A stretch of 6,148 nucleotides of DNA from Globobulimina sp. (lineage: Eukaryota > Foraminifera > Rotaliida). Positions 5,725-6,148 of the stretch are shown here, piece by piece (within the stretch, counting starts at the first letter, position 1; every line of letters begins with the position of its first letter). The notes under the pieces are model-generated. The model did not search any database, had not been told where the DNA came from, and was given only the letters and a program-made list of their open reading frames with translations. The stretch is from NCBI GenBank assembly GCA_003354225.1, contig PIVH01000353.1:1-6148 (forward strand), written 5' to 3'. The position numbers and the translations under genes were made by a program.

Positions 5725-6148
5725 TTATGAATCCACATTTATTTGAATTGTATCTTGCCAGTATAATTTATAAATTTGTGGCGGTTGTACAGTGTCATTA
5801 AATATGAGCAGTTGCCAATATTGAAAATCATGTCCTTTTAAATGATCGGAAGCACTTTTCCATCTATCACCAGTCCATAAATACTGTATTAATCCATTTC
5901 TTTCATCTTTAATTTGTGCAATAAAGTTTTGTTGTGCATGGATAATGACTCTATTTTCATTCTCCATTTTATTTATATTCGTATTACTTTCGAAATACGG
6001 GCCTAACGCACTTTTATTACTTAAATATATTTTAGCATCAGATCCTTCGCTACAAAAACAACAGCAATGCCCAAATATTAAATAATACCATCCATTCCTT
6101 TTAAACATAGCCGGTGCTTCGTGATATCCCACTGTTTTGCGATGCAAT
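5725..6148 (-). CDS. Glycoside hydrolase family 43-like protein, C-terminal part (5' end outside window)
   Basis: About 140 residues of an open frame run in from the right edge to TAA at 5727-5725. No credible start lies inside the window, so the gene is partial. The opening HEAPAMFKRNGWYYLIFGH is the typical family 43 strand whose Glu (in HEAP) is the general acid. It is followed by a cysteine cluster CCCFC and SEGSDAKIYLS, SALGPY, and later a QQNF strand and YLWTGDRWKSASDHLKGHDF with QYWQLLIF. This order matches the five-bladed propeller end of family 43 enzymes of the exo-beta-1,3-galactanase-like type. Such enzymes release sugars such as galactose, xylose or arabinose from polysaccharides. 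The catalytic base Asp and any signal peptide would be upstream, outside the window. The C-terminus looks complete. Family membership is firm; the exact substrate is inference. It is followed by the orphan secreted protein in the same direction. Confidence 0.85.
   Translation of the reverse strand, partial: LHRKTVGYHEAPAMFKRNGWYYLIFGHCCCFCSEGSDAKIYLSNKSALGPYFESNTNINKMENENRVIIHAQQNFIAQIKDERNGLIQYLWTGDRWKSASDHLKGHDFQYWQLLIFNDTVQPPQIYKLYWQDTIQINVDS

Noticed and set aside
1-6148. Giant-virus or bacterial origin because of dense, divergent genes
   Set aside because: A short GT..AG intron with a branch-like site, probable polyadenylation signals, a secretory protein with sequons and no ribosome-binding sites point to a nuclear eukaryotic genome.
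1-6148. Alternative genetic code with reassigned stops
   Set aside because: All long frames end with TAA or TAG at sensible domain ends, and no conserved domain is interrupted by a stop that would need to be read as an amino acid. The phosphatase stop at 754 is better explained by an intron or frameshift, since the frames differ.

Overview
The window looks like nuclear DNA from an AT-rich single-celled eukaryote with compact gene spacing. The reasons are: a short GT..AG intron that joins two frames exactly, eukaryotic-type domain architectures (rhodanese-like plus dual-specificity phosphatase; FCP1-type phosphatase with nuclear signal and coiled coil), a secreted orphan rich in N-glycosylation sequons, and no ribosome-binding sites or operons. 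Stops used are TAA and TAG, and no stop codon is read through inside the long frames, so the standard code fits. The lineage cannot be fixed from the sequence.

Layout. 67-280 (+): a short frame resembling a Myb/SANT-like DNA-binding domain, broken by a one-base shift at an A6 run. 395-2013 (-): a protein phosphatase with a non-catalytic rhodanese-like domain, then a complete dual-specificity phosphatase domain, then a helical tail. The tail seems to continue in another frame (395-736), through either a 134-nt intron or a frameshift. 2014-2066: a 53-bp gap shared by two divergent genes. 2067-4478 (+): a two-exon FCP1/SCP-like (HAD superfamily) phosphatase of 781 residues. Its first exon is only 75 bases plus one base of a split codon. 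4479-4798: convergent 3' flanks. 4799-5638 (-): an unrecognised secreted or membrane-anchored protein. 5725-6148 (-): the C-terminal part of a family 43 glycoside hydrolase that runs off the right edge.

How they relate. Two protein phosphatases of different folds (Cys-based and Asp-based) are transcribed away from each other from a very small shared promoter, which makes co-regulation possible but not shown. The glycoside hydrolase and the orphan secreted protein lie head to tail 86 bp apart and both look like secretory-pathway products. I see no CRISPR, tRNA, rRNA, insertion sequence or defence cassette. The main points for follow-up are the hidden first exon, an abrupt codon-usage switch inside the FCP1-like gene, the large insertion in its catalytic domain, and the frame break in the dual-specificity phosphatase gene.
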